From Gemmataceae bacterium (lineage in GTDB: Bacteria; Planctomycetota; Planctomycetia; Gemmatales; Gemmataceae), in contig SHZY01000014.1 of assembly GCA_009692065.1 (NCBI GenBank), forward strand, positions 1 to 56,959: a stretch of 56,959 nucleotides of DNA. Reading direction: 5' to 3'. Of this stretch, positions 33,624 to 44,883 are shown piece by piece; position 1 is the first letter of the stretch, and each line of letters starts with the position of its first letter. Both the position numbers and the translations under genes were made by a program. The notes under the pieces were generated by a model. The model ran no database searches, was not told the DNA's origin, and saw only the letters and a program-made list of their open reading frames with translations.

Positions 33624-34709
33624 TTACTCAAGTTCGGCCACGAGCTTGCCGGTCTTGACCTCGAAGACGCGGACCTTGCCGGGGGATGTCTTGCCCTTGT
33701 CGTCCGGGTGGCCTCCGCTGCCGATGGCGATCCAGGCGCCGTCAGGGGAAAAACACCAGCCGTTCGCGCCTTCCGGGTTCCCGTCGAAGGTCTTGACCGC
33801 TTCCTTCGTTTTGATCGAATACATCTCAATGGAATTGCGCCCATTCTTGATCGCCACCATCTCGTTATCGGGAGTGAATTTCAGGCAATCGGGAAACAGC
33901 CCGAGCTCCAGGGTCAGCAGGGTGGCGCTCAAATCAGCCGTGAGGACGTAGATTTTGATCGGGTTAATCGTACCGATGACAATCATCTTGCCATTGGGGG
34001 AGAACTCTGCTGAACGTACGTGCGTCGGGTTGACCTTGCTGTTCGACGCGTCCAACTTATGAGCGGCGAGGCGTTGGCCGTTGGAGGTATCGAAAACGCG
34101 AACTTCGGGTGACTCCGCGCTGCCGATGGCGACCAAGATTCGTTTGCCATCCGGTGAGAATCCTCGAAAAGAAGCGCCGCGCGCCTGGTCCTCCTTCAAG
34201 GTCACCGTTTCTTCCAGCTTTGGGACCGTGAATATGGCTCCGATCTTATCTGCATCCTTGGATGACGAAGCAACGAGGTTTCCAGCCGGGTAATAGGCAG
34301 TCGAGCCGGCCCACGTGCGTAACTCACTTAAGTGTAATTTCGGTAGCTCCTTTTTCTCAGGGATATTCCAACGACGCAGCATGATTCCACGCTGGGGCGA
34401 TCCTCCACGTGGGTTGTGTTCCATTTCGTTGCTCCATGTTGCAACCATTTCGTTGGAAGCAAAATGTACTTGTTCGACCCGATCCGTGAAACCTTCTCCC
34501 CAAGTGTCATGGAGCTTCCACGTTGAGGTCTCCCAAACCTTTGCGATACCCTCTCCTCCATTAGGCTTCACGGTGCCGCCGGCGCCGACCAACCATTTCC
34601 CATCAGGCGAGAATGCCACATGGTTAATTGGCGGCCGATCGGTCTTTCCATCGCTGCACCCGAGGGATACAGCAAAAACCGGCAGCATCAGCAATGCGCA
34701 TGTGTTCAT
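33624..34709 (-). CDS. WD40-repeat lipoprotein
   Basis: This 361-aa protein begins with a lipoprotein signal (LLMLPVFAVSLGC, lipobox with Cys about residue 18) when started at 34709; the frame is open 19 codons further. WD40 blades are clear: HVAFSPDGKWLVGAGG, GFSPDGKRILVAIG, EFSPNGKMIVIGTI, KFTPDNEMVAIKNG and CFSPDGAWIAIGSG, giving about six to seven blades. It should be membrane-anchored outside the cytoplasm. The gene lies 90 nt downstream of the calpain-like gene on the same strand and may share its transcript. Partner unknown. Confidence 0.8.
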   Translation of the reverse strand: MNTCALLMLPVFAVSLGCSDGKTDRPPINHVAFSPDGKWLVGAGGTVKPNGGEGIAKVWETSTWKLHDTWGEGFTDRVEQVHFASNEMVATWSNEMEHNPRGGSPQRGIMLRRWNIPEKKELPKLHLSELRTWAGSTAYYPAGNLVASSSKDADKIGAIFTVPKLEETVTLKEDQARGASFRGFSPDGKRILVAIGSAESPEVRVFDTSNGQRLAAHKLDASNSKVNPTHVRSAEFSPNGKMIVIGTINPIKIYVLTADLSATLLTLELGLFPDCLKFTPDNEMVAIKNGRNSIEMYSIKTKEAVKTFDGNPEGANGWCFSPDGAWIAIGSGGHPDDKGKTSPGKVRVFEVKTGKLVAELE

Positions 34710-34799
34710 CGGAAAATGCCAGCAGGCAGACTCGTAGATATCAGTTGCCAGTCCTTTCCTTTGCATTCGTCATTTCCAAGTAGAGGCCAAAGGAACCGT

Positions 34800-37106
34800 T
34801 TATTTCTCGTACTCGATCGAATTGAACAGGGAGCGAAACTCGCTCATTATCATCCAAAAATCGGGACCACCATCGAGGTTCCGATTAGTCGTTCGTGTGA
34901 TAGTACTGGCCGGTTGTGAAGCAGTGGCTGCAACGGTTCTCGTCTCGGTGTAATTTCTGTTACTTCCATGTGGATTGGACAGGTGGACGCCGTTTATCGC
35001 GTCGTATCCTAATATAGTGTATTCATGTAGGGCGGCGATGCCGGTCGTATCTGGATCCGGTGCACGGACATACGCAGTGATGATCATGTGGTTATTGAGG
35101 GCCGTCTGGATATTTGTGGCGAGCGTTGATGCCCACGTGAAGACCCCGGATGTGGTGTTCCATTTGTTGTTGCCGCTCAGAAGTCGGATTGCCGGCCCCG
35201 CGAAACTGCCTGCGTCCATTTTGGCAAACGCAGCGGCCGGTGTTGCCGTTGCACCTGCCCAATACTGTCCCGCTGCCATTTGCAAGACGGGCAGCCAATC
35301 GCCGTTTCCGTTTGTTGAACTCCAGCTCCTGCCGGCAGGGACGACGCCCGCCGCCGTGTAAAGTGCCATGTCGATGTTAATTGCGGTCTTTCCCGGGAAA
35401 GTAACGGTGTACGTGCCGTTGTTTTCTTCCTTCAGGAAATCATCGTCCGTGATAGTGGCTGGCCGCCGATCCGCAAGGCTCGCGGCAGCGGCGACAAACC
35501 AACAGTTCTCAATCTGCCCCTGTCGAACGCTCAAGGCATTCGCGACGCCGCCGTTTCCGACAACACGAGCGTTGGCGATTGCTTCAAAACCCTGAATTAG
35601 CGAGCCCAACCGATCAACGCTGTCGTCGTAGGACAAAATGCTGGCGTTGATCGTCTGGCTGTACCGTGCACCGTCGTAGAGTCGGAACGAAAAATTGTCC
35701 AAGCCCTCATACGAACTGTTTGCGTGGTAATCGTAAAATCCAGTTGTCGAGTTCAGATCAAGGGAACCATGGGACGGGCTAGTCACCATGTCGATGGTCA
35801 GCGAATCAGCGTCAGCGTCGGTAGCGGCAGCAAGCAAATTCAAATCTTCCGCGATCTGATCATAGGCCTCTATGGAAACGTGCGTCTGAATCGCCACCGG
35901 CGCATTGTCCGTGACGTTGATAGTCACCGTAACATCTTGCCACGGCCCGTACATGTTCGGGATGGCCGCCCGGATGGTAACCGAATCGGCGCCGTAGTAA
36001 TGGGCCGCGGGTGCGTAGTCCCAGGTTCCATCGGAATTGTGGGACAAAGATCCATGGCTTGGCCCACTGGCGATCTCGATCCATGCCGGATTGCCCATGG
36101 CGTCCATGTCGTTGGCGGAGAAATCGATGTTCGGCAGCGTGCGGTCGTGGAGATAGGAGTAGGTGTTATTGCTGGTCGGCGCGTACTGCGTGCAGGTAAT
36201 TGTGATGGTGCCGTTGTTGCTGTCGGCCACGCCGTCGTTGCCCTTGAAGGTGATGGTATCCGTGCCGACGTAGGACGAAGCTGCCGTGTAGATGTAGGTC
36301 CCATCGTCGTTCTGCGTCAGCTGGCCGTGACTTGGGCCGCTGACAATGCTGATCACCAGCGGATCGCCTTGCGCGTCGCTGAGGTATTGGTTCAAATCGA
36401 TGCCGGGCAGGAGCAAGTTGCGCTCGACGGAGAAGCTGGCGTTCGAGACGGAGGGGACCGAGTTGGTCACGCTGATGCTGATGATCGCCGAGGTGCTAGT
36501 GGCAATGCCGTCGCTGACCGTGATCGTCACCGATTCGGTTCCCGTCCAGCCGGCATTCGGCGTGTAATCGTAGAGGCTGCCGCTGGCCTGCGCCAGTTGA
36601 CCATGGCTTGGCCCCGTAACGATGGTCACCGTCATGGCGTCGCCTTCGTTGTCGGAGGCCGTCGCCAGCAAATTGCTGTTGAGGAGCAAGCTGTCGTGAA
36701 TCACGGAAAAGGAGCCGTTGGTCACCAGCGGCGCGGTGTTCGTCACGCTAATGGTTACCGTAGCGTCCGAACTCTCGCCATTGGCCGCCGCACGGTAGAT
36801 GAACGAATCGCTGCCGGTGTAGCCGGAGGTTGGCGTGTACTGGAATGTGCCGTCGCTGTTGACGGTGACACTGCCGTGGCCCGGATCGGATACCTTGCTC
36901 GCGGTCAGCGGGCCTGGATTCATCATCAGCATGTCGTTGCTGATTAGAACGTTGGAACTGTTATTGAGGACGTGATCGTGAAACACGCTGTAGGAATCCG
37001 GCATGGCCGTGATCGTGGGCACGATGCGATCCTCCAGCACTTCAACGAAGAGTGGACGCCGTTTCGACCGCTTCACGATGGGCTTGCGTAGCCCCCCCCA
37101 TACCAT
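34800..37106 (-). CDS. Calpain-like cysteine protease with cadherin-like repeats, surface protein
   Basis: The 768-aa product opens with the planctomycete surface-protein leader RRPLFVEVLEDRIVPTI. Residues 35-500 are five tandem cadherin/VCBS-like Ig repeats of about 90 aa, each with 'GPSHG.L....DG...Y.P...Y.G.D' (SDPGHGSVTVNSDGTFQYTP, TGPSHGQLAQASG, SGPSHGQLTQNDDGTYIYTA, SGPSHGSLSHNSDGTWDYAP, TSPSHGSLDLNSTTGFYDYH). Residues 520-768 are a C2 calpain-type protease: RQGQIENCWFVAAAASLADR (catalytic Cys), then LHEYTILGYDAINGVHLSNP (His and Asn). All three triad residues are present. No EF-hand or C2 domain is seen. The start at 37106 has an AGG about 8 nt upstream. The protease is probably displayed or released outside the cell, where the repeats may bind Ca2+ or mediate adhesion. 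Confidence 0.83.
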   Translation of the reverse strand: MVWGGLRKPIVKRSKRRPLFVEVLEDRIVPTITAMPDSYSVFHDHVLNNSSNVLISNDMLMMNPGPLTASKVSDPGHGSVTVNSDGTFQYTPTSGYTGSDSFIYRAAANGESSDATVTISVTNTAPLVTNGSFSVIHDSLLLNSNLLATASDNEGDAMTVTIVTGPSHGQLAQASGSLYDYTPNAGWTGTESVTITVSDGIATSTSAIISISVTNSVPSVSNASFSVERNLLLPGIDLNQYLSDAQGDPLVISIVSGPSHGQLTQNDDGTYIYTAASSYVGTDTITFKGNDGVADSNNGTITITCTQYAPTSNNTYSYLHDRTLPNIDFSANDMDAMGNPAWIEIASGPSHGSLSHNSDGTWDYAPAAHYYGADSVTIRAAIPNMYGPWQDVTVTINVTDNAPVAIQTHVSIEAYDQIAEDLNLLAAATDADADSLTIDMVTSPSHGSLDLNSTTGFYDYHANSSYEGLDNFSFRLYDGARYSQTINASILSYDDSVDRLGSLIQGFEAIANARVVGNGGVANALSVRQGQIENCWFVAAAASLADRRPATITDDDFLKEENNGTYTVTFPGKTAINIDMALYTAAGVVPAGRSWSSTNGNGDWLPVLQMAAGQYWAGATATPAAAFAKMDAGSFAGPAIRLLSGNNKWNTTSGVFTWASTLATNIQTALNNHMIITAYVRAPDPDTTGIAALHEYTILGYDAINGVHLSNPHGSNRNYTETRTVAATASQPASTITRTTNRNLDGGPDFWMIMSEFRSLFNSIEYEK

Positions 37107-37304
37107 ATTTTACCTAGCCAGGCGCGAAAGGTGTTGAACATGGCGGGCGATCCTTTGCTGCAAGAGGAGTGGTGCGGCTTCACACCATACTCAACGTTAC
37201 CGACGGTTCGCGAACCCCGTCAAGCGCTAACTTGACTATCTTTGCGGGAATGTTCGGATTTATTCTGTAGTTGCGACTGCGGCGAGAATTTTCATGCGAT
37301 GGTG

Positions 37305-38816
37305 TCAACGCAACCCCACAAAACTCCCGCGGTGCTCCCTCGCCATCGCCCACAGGAACGCGCCGACGTCGGGGCTTTCGAAGAAGAAGCCGACGGCGTT
37401 GATGCGGACAGGACCCCCGGCCCCTTTGCCGGCGGGCGAAGGGAGACCGGCGGGGCGGTTCCAGTCGGTCTTCAGCTTGTCGCGGACGTACTTGGCCATG
37501 TAGTAGTTGCTCTGGGCCTCGGTCGGCTTGGTGATGTTGGGGGGGACGCCGGGGCCGATGTTGGGCAAACCGTCGGAGAAGAGGTAGATCGTGTCGAGCT
37601 TGGTCTTGCGGAAGCGGAAGGCTTCTTCAAGACCATCGTGCATGTTGGTGCCGCCTTCGACTTTGATCTTGCGCAGGGCGTCGCGCGTCATCTTGGCGGT
37701 TTCGGCGCCTTCGTATTTGAGCCAGATGTCGCGGTTGCCGAAGAGGTAGGTCGTCTTGTCCGAAAACAGGATGACCTGGAAGCGCTGGAGAGTGGGGATG
37801 CTCTTCATGAGCTTCATGAGGGTCTCGCACAGGAGGGGCCATTTCTCGGGGTCCTCGGTGATTTCGTCCTTGAGCGTCATGCTGCCGGAGATGTCGATGA
37901 GGAAGACGACGTTCTCGCCGGTGAGCGGGATGCCGGCGAAGCGCTGCTCCACCTCGGCTTGCAGCGTGATCACGCGCTTGGCGAACGTGTCCTTCTCCTT
38001 GGAGCTGACGGCCAACTTGTCCTGCCACTGCGCCCGCTCTACAAGGAGCGCGGCCAATTGTGCCTTGGCGTCGGAGAAGTCGTTAACGCCCAGGGCGAGC
38101 GCCTTCTTTGATTTGTCGAGGTCCTGCTCGCGCATCTTGAGTTGCAGCTCGGTCAGCTTCAGCTTGGCCTGGGTGTCCGTGCTTTCGACACGCAACAGAT
38201 CGAGCAGCTTTTGCAGCTTGCGGGCGTCTGCCGCGGACACCTTGAGCAGGACCGACTGCTCCACTGCCTTCTTGGTTGCCAGATCGATTTCGAGTTGCCG
38301 ATTCGCGATGTCGGTCTTGAGCGTGGCAATGCGGAGCAGTAGGTCGGCGTTGAGCTTGATGATGCCGGTCAGCTCGGCCTTGGTCTTCTTCTCGGAGGCG
38401 AGCAGCTTCTCAAGATCCTCTTGCAGCTTCTTGAGCTGATCTTCACGGAGCGTCAAGTCGCCGCGCGTGGCGATGAGTTTTTGTTGCCTGAGGGCGGCGA
38501 GGGCGCGGGCGTCATCGCGCTCTTTCTCGGCGGCGGCCAGAATTTCGGCGAGGCTTTGGTATTTCTTCTGCCAATCGGCAAGCGATGCCTGCAAGTGGAC
38601 GACGTCGCTGGACGCCGACAGCAAACCCTTTTGGGCTTTCTCATATTGCTGACGAGCGCTGACGGCGGCGGCGGACTGCTTCTTGGCGTCATCGGTCTGC
38701 GACTCGGCTTCCTGATGGGCGACTTGCCATAGGAGGACGACGCAGCCGAGCGCGCAGCAGATGACGTCGAGCATGTAGATGTTGAAGATCGTCGGAACTT
38801 TGTGGCGTAGGAGCAT
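37305..38816 (-). CDS. VWA-domain protein with TolR/ExbD-like anchor and long coiled coil
   Basis: This 503-aa protein starts with one transmembrane helix, IFNIYMLDVICCALGCVVLL, whose 'NI..LDV' mirrors the TolR/ExbD helix (NIVPLLDVLLVLL); Asp17 falls where the proton-carrying Asp sits in those proteins. Residues 40-290 are charged heptad-like coiled coil. Residues 300-500 form a von Willebrand A domain with the MIDAS motif FLIDISGSM, then Thr in EGGTNMHDG and Asp in YLFSDGLPN. It is the last gene of an operon with the actin-fold gene (28 nt upstream) and the ExbB-like gene. A low-complexity loop (RPAGLPSPAGKGAGG, nt 37408-37460) looks repeat-derived. Confidence 0.82.
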   Translation of the reverse strand: MLLRHKVPTIFNIYMLDVICCALGCVVLLWQVAHQEAESQTDDAKKQSAAAVSARQQYEKAQKGLLSASSDVVHLQASLADWQKKYQSLAEILAAAEKERDDARALAALRQQKLIATRGDLTLREDQLKKLQEDLEKLLASEKKTKAELTGIIKLNADLLLRIATLKTDIANRQLEIDLATKKAVEQSVLLKVSAADARKLQKLLDLLRVESTDTQAKLKLTELQLKMREQDLDKSKKALALGVNDFSDAKAQLAALLVERAQWQDKLAVSSKEKDTFAKRVITLQAEVEQRFAGIPLTGENVVFLIDISGSMTLKDEITEDPEKWPLLCETLMKLMKSIPTLQRFQVILFSDKTTYLFGNRDIWLKYEGAETAKMTRDALRKIKVEGGTNMHDGLEEAFRFRKTKLDTIYLFSDGLPNIGPGVPPNITKPTEAQSNYYMAKYVRDKLKTDWNRPAGLPSPAGKGAGGPVRINAVGFFFESPDVGAFLWAMAREHRGSFVGLR

Positions 38817-38829
38817 GGGTGACTCAGGG

Positions 38830-38904
38830 GTCAGGAATCCGGGGTCAGGAGTCAGGAGTCAGGTGGCCCACATGTGGCTTGACTCCTGACCCCGGATTCC
38901 TGAC
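38830..38904. repeat. 25-bp perfect inverted repeat across the end of the actin-fold gene
   Basis: Two 25-bp arms that are exact reverse complements (38830-38854 and 38880-38904) flank a 25-nt loop. The arms are built of TCAGGAGTCAGG-type units (for example GGGGTCAGGAGTCA). The stop codon of the actin-fold gene lies in the left arm, so its last 20 residues (GSGVRNPGSGVKPHVGHLTP) are encoded by the repeat. In the transcript it forms a very stable hairpin before the VWA gene. Confidence 0.85.
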
Positions 38905-40116
38905 TCCTGATCCCTGACTCCTGGGCAAGGGGACAATCGTCTCGACATGCCCCGCCGGCAACACGCCACGGCGGAACAACTCGGCGAGGCCATGTGCAGC
39001 CCGCGCGGGCGCTTCCGGAGTGAGCACCATGACGCCGCCGGGCTCTGCGTGTTCGGGGAACATCAACTGGTCGCCGAAGTCCTCGTCGGCGTAGTGCGTC
39101 ATCTTCGTCTGCGGCAGCTTGGTCTCGCTGGTTGTCGTCGGTAGCACCATGGAGTGCAAGGCATCGAGGAGCCCGGGCAGACGGCTCGCCTGATGGGTGA
39201 CGACGATACTGCGCGGCGATTCGCCGGCGGGCCAGCACGCTAGCAGGCATTCCACTTCGTGCGCCGCGTGACGTACATGCGCCTGGCAGATTTGTGCCGT
39301 CTGATCGGGATGCACGAGCAGATGCTTGAACCACTGCGGGCAATGCACGCCGATCTGGATTGCCTGGCGTTTGACGAACGCGTCGGTCAACGGCTCCAGT
39401 TGATCGTAGAGGCTCTGCTCGGCAGCCGGGACGTCGCGCGGATCGCGACGATGGTGCCACACGAACAGCTCCGCCAGCGCGTCGATCAGCCGTTCATGCC
39501 ATTGCACCAGACCGAGCGTCGGGAACACGCGGCATTCAAGCAGGTGGGCCTTGTCGGCAAGCGCCTTGACCCAACCGATGGTGAGGGCGTGATCGTCCAC
39601 GTCGATGACGAGGACGGAGCGCTGCCAGCCCTCATTCTTGGAGGGAGAAGGGTGATAAGCCGCGAGCGCCGCCGTCAAGATGGTCGGCGCGGACCCGAGC
39701 ACGGGGAGCCGGGCACGCTCGCCGAGCTTGCGCAGCGCTTCGACCTGGACCGGCGCCAGGTAGCCGGGGACGCTCAAGACCAGGCCTTGCGAGCTGGCGC
39801 CGAGGTAGCTGAGCTTGCGCCAGACGAGATCGCAGGCATCGCGCGTATCGAGAATATGCCGGCCCGCCTGCCAGCGCGGGCCCTGGCCGGGTTGCTCCGA
39901 AAGGTGAGGCAGAAACGCCTGGCACACCAGATGGGCGGACGTACGGCATTGACGCAGCGCGAAGCCGCCGACCGTCGGCACCGATTTCTCCAAGCTGATC
40001 GCGAGCGGCAAGTCCAGGGCGGGGGGTTCGAGCGGCAAGGGCATGGGATATGCCCCCGACGCGCCCAGCACCGCGCGGACCCGTGTCGCGTTCCAGTCCA
40101 GACCCAGCACACTCAT
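38845..40116 (-). CDS. Actin/Hsp70-fold (ASKHA) type protein between ExbB-like and VWA genes
   Basis: The 423-aa product starts SVLGLDWNATRVRAVLG, which has the form of the phosphate-1 strand-turn of PilM/Hsp70-type ATPases. A second strand-turn, VLVIDVDDHALTIGWV, at about residue 168 sits where phosphate-2 is expected but lacks the usual Gly pair. A third segment, ESPRSIVVTHQASRLPGLLD, at about 305 resembles the adenosine-binding strand. Nucleotide binding is thus possible but not certain. The start overlaps the ExbB-like stop by 4 nt (ATGA), so the two are translationally coupled. The C-terminal tail is repeat-derived. No close named family is recognised. Confidence 0.6.
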   Translation of the reverse strand: MSVLGLDWNATRVRAVLGASGAYPMPLPLEPPALDLPLAISLEKSVPTVGGFALRQCRTSAHLVCQAFLPHLSEQPGQGPRWQAGRHILDTRDACDLVWRKLSYLGASSQGLVLSVPGYLAPVQVEALRKLGERARLPVLGSAPTILTAALAAYHPSPSKNEGWQRSVLVIDVDDHALTIGWVKALADKAHLLECRVFPTLGLVQWHERLIDALAELFVWHHRRDPRDVPAAEQSLYDQLEPLTDAFVKRQAIQIGVHCPQWFKHLLVHPDQTAQICQAHVRHAAHEVECLLACWPAGESPRSIVVTHQASRLPGLLDALHSMVLPTTTSETKLPQTKMTHYADEDFGDQLMFPEHAEPGGVMVLTPEAPARAAHGLAELFRRGVLPAGHVETIVPLPRSQGSGVRNPGSGVKPHVGHLTPDS

Positions 40117-40976
40117 CGCGCGCCCCTCTCCGTGTGGCTGCCGGCGATCATGCCCGCGGCCGACAGGTCCGGCGTGTGGCCCAGCCCAGTGCTTTTGCCC
40201 GACAACTCCGGCTCGTAGATGCGGTTGACGAGATGCTCCAGGCAGTATTGCTGACAGTCGATCACGACCGATTCTTCATCGCGCTGCAGCGTGTGGATCA
40301 GGGCCATCGAGATCAAGCTGAGGCCGAGTGCCACGAGCGTGCAATCAAACGCGATCGTCAGGTGCTGGGTGGCGATGCGTAGCTGCTCGCCTCCCTCGCC
40401 GGCAAGGGTCATGCTGCCTGCCAGGCCGCGCACGGTGCCGAAGAAACCGATCGCGGGAATCGCCCAGGCCAGATAGTTCATGGTCGCCATGCTCGAGATG
40501 AGCCGGCCGAGATCGACGTCGGCTTGCGTCTTCAACGTTTCGCGCACATCGAGGCTCGATCGGCTCAAGCCCAGCTTGGAGAGGCCCGCGCGGATCATAT
40601 TGGCGAGAATGAACGGCCCGTGCTCTGCGGCCAGTTGATCGACGCGGCGCTGCAACGTCCGGGCGTCCTCCGGCAAGATGCGCGTGCCTTCTTCGGTTGA
40701 CAACAGGCCCAGGCTGAAGGCGCCACGCTGGCGGCAGGTCTCAAAGAAGCGGCCCAGGAAGATGAACACGCCCCAGACGAAGCAGCAGTAACACGCCACC
40801 TGCTCCGGGCCAAGCAGCAGCTTCGCCCAGCGTTCGGCCGGCCAGTTCAGCCAGGCGTCCGTGCTGGCGCCTGCATACGTTTGCCACAGCGGATAGACGA
40901 TCATGCCGACCAGGAGCAGCGTGAGGATCAAGAGCGGCCATTCGCGCGTCGGCCGTTGCGAGGGGGTAAGTGGCAT
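40113..40976 (-). CDS. MotA/TolQ/ExbB-type proton channel protein
   Basis: This 287-aa membrane protein has four helices: residues 13-32 (PLLILTLLLVGMIVYPLW), about 60-80 (VACYCCFVWGVFIFLGRF), about 168-190 and about 208-230. Helix 3 (YLAWAIPAIGFFGTVRGLAG) matches the TolQ/ExbB signature 'APYLGLLGTVWG', and helix 4 (AFDCTLVALGLSLISMALIH) matches its partner. A cytoplasmic loop of about 80 aa lies between helices 2 and 3, the normal ExbB topology. It is the first gene of an operon with an actin-fold protein and a VWA protein that has the complementary TolR-like helix. It should form a pentamer that uses proton flow to drive movement. Confidence 0.85.
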   Translation of the reverse strand: MPLTPSQRPTREWPLLILTLLLVGMIVYPLWQTYAGASTDAWLNWPAERWAKLLLGPEQVACYCCFVWGVFIFLGRFFETCRQRGAFSLGLLSTEEGTRILPEDARTLQRRVDQLAAEHGPFILANMIRAGLSKLGLSRSSLDVRETLKTQADVDLGRLISSMATMNYLAWAIPAIGFFGTVRGLAGSMTLAGEGGEQLRIATQHLTIAFDCTLVALGLSLISMALIHTLQRDEESVVIDCQQYCLEHLVNRIYEPELSGKSTGLGHTPDLSAAGMIAGSHTERGAR

Positions 40977-41164
40977 GGCGAGTCCTTCAAGAAGGGGCGG
41001 ATGCTTCCTTTTGTTTACACTCGGTCAAGTGGTGGTCGAAAATCGAGCGTTGTCAGGTTGTGAACGTGCGGCCAACCACCCCACGGATTATATCGGAACA
41101 GCAAGTTTCGTGAGCAAGGAATTATCAACGATAGGGAAGAAGCTTCTGAACATGCGCGCACTGA

Positions 41165-41209
41165 GCCGCTTGCGGCCTTGCAGTCCGATCTTGCTACGCC
41201 GCAAGCAGC
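41165..41209. repeat. Imperfect inverted repeat related to 1807-1848
   Basis: GCCGCTTGCGGC (41165-41176) pairs with GCCGCAAGCAGC (41198-41209) with one mismatch. The right arm TGCTACGCCGCAAGCAGC matches 17 of 18 bases of the arm at 1831-1848. It lies just after the quinone reductase stop. A single 12-mer copy, GCCGCTTGCGGC, also forms the last codons of the Rieske gene (48632-48643). Confidence 0.65.
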
Positions 41210-41212
41210 TAG

Positions 41213-42208
41213 TCAGGGATGCAGCACAATCTTGCCCGTCAACGTGCCAGCTTTTTGCAGGGTGTTTTCTTCCAGGAATTGATGTGCCGCCGCCGCCTCG
41301 GCGAACTTGAACGTCTTGCCAATCGGCGCGTGCAGCTTCTTCGCGATCAGCCAGCGATTGATATCGTCGCCACAGACGCGCTGCTCATCGGGGGGGGCGT
41401 TGAACATGGCGAAGCCGTGCAAGGCGAGATCCTTGACGTAAAACGGGCCAACCGGAAACGTCGGCTGGGCCTGCCTGCCCGCCATCACGATCATGCGGCC
41501 GCGGCGGGCCATCAGATCGATCATCTTGAAGAAGTCAGGCTCGCGCTGCGTCTCATACCAGACGTTGACCCCGTGCCCTTGCGTGAACTCCTTGATGCGG
41601 GCGGGGATGTCGTCGGTCTTGTAATTGAGCACGCAATCGGCGCCCCAGCTTGTGCACAGCTTGGCTTTCTCGTCGGAGCCGACGGTGGCGATGGCCTTGG
41701 CGCCGACCGCCTTGGCCATCTGTACGACCATGGAGCCGACGCCGCCGGTGCCGCCGTTGACGAAGACCGTCTCGCCCGCTTGCAATTTCGCACGCTGGAA
41801 CAGGCCAAGATGTGCGGTGATGCCGACCAGGGCGACCGCGGCCGCGTCGTCATCGCTGACGCCGGTCGGGATCGGGTAGAAAAAATCTTCACTTACACAG
41901 ACGAATTCCGCGCACGTCCCCTGCCTGCCGAGCAGCCCCTGATTGGAACCCCAGACACGGTCGCCGACTTTGAATCGCTTGACGCCGAGGCCGACCGCTT
42001 CGACCGTGCCCGCCACATCGGAGCCGGTGACGAACGGCAGCGGCAGTTGCATCTTGACGATGCCGGCGCGGATGTACGTATCGATTGGATTGAGCGCCGC
42101 GGCGGCGACGCGGATGCGGATCTCGCCGGCTTTGGGATCGGGCGTCGGCAGGTCGCCGTAGCGCAGGACATCGGGCGCGCCGACGGCGTCGAGGTAGGCG
42201 GCTTTCAT
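41213..42208 (-). CDS. NADPH:quinone reductase (zinc-free alcohol dehydrogenase family)
   Basis: This 331-aa medium-chain reductase has the N-terminal GroES-like fold (AALNPIDTYIRAGIVKMQLP, FVTGSDVAGTVEAVGLGVKR) and a Rossmann fold with FVNGGTGGVGSMVVQMAKAV. The zinc-ligand cysteines of alcohol dehydrogenases are absent, as in QOR-type enzymes. It should reduce quinones or enones with NADPH. The ATG at 42208 is preferred to 42250 because the MKAAYLDAVGAPDVLRYG start is typical of the family. A REP palindrome lies just upstream, and a GCCGCTTGCGGC repeat just downstream. Confidence 0.88.
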   Translation of the reverse strand: MKAAYLDAVGAPDVLRYGDLPTPDPKAGEIRIRVAAAALNPIDTYIRAGIVKMQLPLPFVTGSDVAGTVEAVGLGVKRFKVGDRVWGSNQGLLGRQGTCAEFVCVSEDFFYPIPTGVSDDDAAAVALVGITAHLGLFQRAKLQAGETVFVNGGTGGVGSMVVQMAKAVGAKAIATVGSDEKAKLCTSWGADCVLNYKTDDIPARIKEFTQGHGVNVWYETQREPDFFKMIDLMARRGRMIVMAGRQAQPTFPVGPFYVKDLALHGFAMFNAPPDEQRVCGDDINRWLIAKKLHAPIGKTFKFAEAAAAHQFLEENTLQKAGTLTGKIVLHP

Positions 42209-42234
42209 GGGGGGATCTCGAAAACGCGGCTCCT

Positions 42235-42272
42235 CGTTTAGCGCCCGCATGGCGCCATGCGGGCGCTAAACG
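42235..42272. repeat. Perfect 38-bp REP palindrome (CGTTTAGCGCCCGC family)
   Basis: CGTTTAGCGCCCGCATGGC is followed directly by its exact reverse complement. With one mismatch the palindrome extends to about 42229-42278. It occupies the whole gap between hppA (stop 42287) and the quinone reductase (start 42208). Relatives lie at 47501-47528, 50348-50392 and, as a half-site, 51631-51647. Confidence 0.9.
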
Positions 42273-42286
42273 AAGAGCGGGACTAA

Positions 42287-44794
<2,508 letters not shown>

Positions 44795-44883
44795 AAACGC
44801 GCTACGCTCCTTGTCACACAGTGTTCCACTTGGCTTGATTGTCATTTTATTATAGTGAAAGATTTCACGATGTTCAGCCTGAT

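Noticed and set aside
35724..36947. Long plus-strand frame (407 codons) opposite the calpain-like gene
   Set aside because: It is antisense to the cadherin-like repeats; its Arg/Gly/Val-rich periodic sequence simply reflects the repeats read backwards.
38821..38930. Possible CRISPR array from TCAGGAGTCAGG repeats
   Set aside because: Units are directly abutting or inverted with no regular spacers and no cas genes nearby.
37305..40976. Zorya-type phage defence system
   Set aside because: A MotA/ExbB-like protein is present, but no OmpA-domain ZorB and no ZorC, ZorD or ZorE homologue was seen; the partner proteins differ.
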